From an uncultured Bacteroidota bacterium (GTDB taxonomy: Bacteria; Bacteroidota; Bacteroidia; Chitinophagales; Chitinophagaceae), in NCBI GenBank assembly GCA_903933995.1, contig CAIZMD010000337.1, positions 1 through 6,072 of the forward strand: DNA of 6,072 nucleotides, in the 5' to 3' direction. The notes beneath the pieces were generated by a model, which was not told where the DNA came from, did no database searches, and saw nothing but the letters and a program-made list of their open reading frames with translations. Numbering within the stretch: the stretch's first letter is position 1; every line of letters begins with the position of its first letter. Below, one piece after another: positions 4,807 to 6,072 of this stretch. The position numbers were made by a program, and so were the translations under genes.

Positions 4807-6072
4807 GCAGACTCACTTAACTCAGATTAAATTGCTGCTTAAACAATGGCAGTTATTAAAAGCGGGATTGTTTTTATTACGAGCCATGACCCTATTGGCC
4901 TTTCTGTTCTTATTGATTCAATGCCTGCATCCTATTTCCAATCTTTGGTTGCTGGCATTAGAACTACTTGCCGTGATGGCGATCTTGATTTTTCCAAAAC
5001 AATGGAAATTGTCAGAGACGGATCTAGCTGCCTATTTAAATGCTAACTATCCTTTATTGGAAGACAGTGCTGATTTATTGTTTCAATCTACTGACCAAGG
5101 AACGCAATTGGAACAATGGCAGCGTCAGAAAATAGCCTCTGTATTCTTACAATTGCAGCCCAAACATCCTTTTGTAAAAGCATTAAGCATTTGGATTGGC
5201 ATATTAACAACTGTTTTAATGGCTTTATTGCTAGTGAGTTTATTCCATTGGTCTTATTCAAACAAAAATGCTAGTCCAGTGGAACTACCTGTATCAAAAC
5301 TAGTAGTTGCAGGTATCAGGTCCATGCATATTCAAATTCAGCCACCCGCTTACACGGGTAAACCAAAATTGGAACAAGAAGCACCTGCTATCAATGCCAT
5401 AGAAGGTGCTACTGTTGAGTGGGTTGTCATTACTGACGCAAGTATGGTTGCGCCAGCCATTCGTTTCAATGATTCTATTACTCAAGAATTTAAACCCTTA
5501 GACAGTACCCATACCAAATGGCGTTTTCAAACCAAGGTCAATACCAATGGTTTATATCAGATTAAATTTGGGAAGACTTTGTCTGAACACTACGCAATAG
5601 AATTGGTGCATGATCTGCCTCCGGTCATTAGAATCAAAGAGCCCGCTGCCTATAAAACCATTGACTATGGTGCTTCTTTACAAGTGCCCCTAAAAGCCAG
5701 TATTAGTGATGACTATGGTTTAGTCCAAACCAAGTTGATGTTAACAGTAGCTAGTGGGGGAGGTGAAGCTGTGAAGTTTCAAGACCAGGAGCGAGACCTT
5801 GGCAGGTTTGCGCCAGGTGAATTGAATAAGGAGATCTTGCTGACCATTAATTTACAATCCCTTAAGATGCAGCCCGGGGATGAGTTGTACTATTATGTAA
5901 AAGCATTAGATAGTCATGGACAAGAAGCTAGATCAGATATTCATATCATCAATTTGCCAGATACCGCCGAATTGATGAATACAGATATTACCATCAATAG
6001 CTTGAATCTAAAACCGGAATTTTTCAGGAGTCAGCGTCAGATTATCATTGAAACAGAACAATTATTAAGAGA
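4799..6072 (+). CDS. DUF4175-family membrane protein, N-terminal part (3' truncated by window)
   Basis: The frame is open from ATG at 4799 to the end of the window (424 codons plus two bases), so the C-terminus is missing. Family members are often around 1000 residues or more, so perhaps less than half is seen. There are three hydrophobic segments, near residues 22-41, 47-65 and 127-150. A soluble loop containing PLLEDSADLLFQ (85-96) lies between the second and third. After the third comes a long, probably extracytoplasmic, beta-rich region with the family landmarks QPPAYTGKP (181-189) and SDDYGLVQTKL (303-313), suggesting immunoglobulin-like modules. FFRSQRQIIIETEQLL (408-423) begins a helical part. 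The start overlaps the end of the BatA-type gene by 8 bases in another frame, which suggests coupled translation. The ATG at 4886 would cut into the first hydrophobic segment and is less likely. The molecular function is unknown; conserved linkage with MoxR, DUF58 and BatA-type genes points to one membrane-associated complex. Confidence 0.85.
   Translation, partial: MLEQTHLTQIKLLLKQWQLLKAGLFLLRAMTLLAFLFLLIQCLHPISNLWLLALELLAVMAILIFPKQWKLSETDLAAYLNANYPLLEDSADLLFQSTDQGTQLEQWQRQKIASVFLQLQPKHPFVKALSIWIGILTTVLMALLLVSLFHWSYSNKNASPVELPVSKLVVAGIRSMHIQIQPPAYTGKPKLEQEAPAINAIEGATVEWVVITDASMVAPAIRFNDSITQEFKPLDSTHTKWRFQTKVNTNGLYQIKFGKTLSEHYAIELVHDLPPVIRIKEPAAYKTIDYGASLQVPLKASISDDYGLVQTKLMLTVASGGGEAVKFQDQERDLGRFAPGELNKEILLTINLQSLKMQPGDELYYYVKALDSHGQEARSDIHIINLPDTAELMNTDITINSLNLKPEFFRSQRQIIIETEQLLR

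Noticed and set aside
4846..5046. 66-codon plus-strand open frame inside the DUF4175 gene
   Set aside because: It is a frame-shifted shadow of the DUF4175 gene, whose own frame gives membrane segments and family motifs continuously from 4799.

Overview
The window looks like chromosomal DNA of a Bacteroidota bacterium, most probably of the Chitinophagaceae type. The reasons are the low-to-moderate GC content, the absence of Shine-Dalgarno-like sequences before nearly every start, and the gene set: a BatA-type double-membrane-segment protein, a DUF4175 protein and a small stand-alone DUF4159 protein beside a MoxR ATPase. The lineage is inferred from protein character and gene order only. No mobile elements, RNA genes or CRISPR arrays were seen, and coding density is near complete.

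Layout. Bases 2-880 (+) hold the 3' part of a tandem ABC ATPase resembling ModF/PhrA; its beginning lies outside the window. It converges on a DUF4159 gene at 877-1500 (-), and the two stop codons interlock in a shared TTAA. A 41-base imperfect inverted repeat straddles this junction. Bases 1501-1625 are the only real intergenic region. It is a divergent, AT-rich spacer with a 25-base dyad at 1581-1605. From 1626 rightwards runs a tight four-gene operon: MoxR-family AAA+ ATPase (1626-2627, apparently with a TTG start), DUF58 protein with a von Willebrand A domain (2636-3520), membrane protein with a BatA-type N-terminus (3520-4806), and a DUF4175 membrane protein (4799 to beyond the window end). 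Spacings are 8 nt, a 1-nt overlap and an 8-nt overlap.

How the genes may work together. MoxR ATPases paired with VWA-domain proteins are generally regarded as chaperone-like systems that remodel or assemble protein complexes. Here the cytoplasmic MoxR/DUF58 pair keeps all catalytic and metal-site residues that can be checked. It is followed by two membrane proteins with large soluble parts, of which the BatA-like one has lost its metal site. The DUF4159 protein, which in some proteobacteria is fused to the BatA-type domain, is here a separate, divergently transcribed gene with no visible signal peptide. The cassette is recurrent in bacteria, but its substrate and physiological role are not established as far as I know. 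It is the most interesting system in the window.
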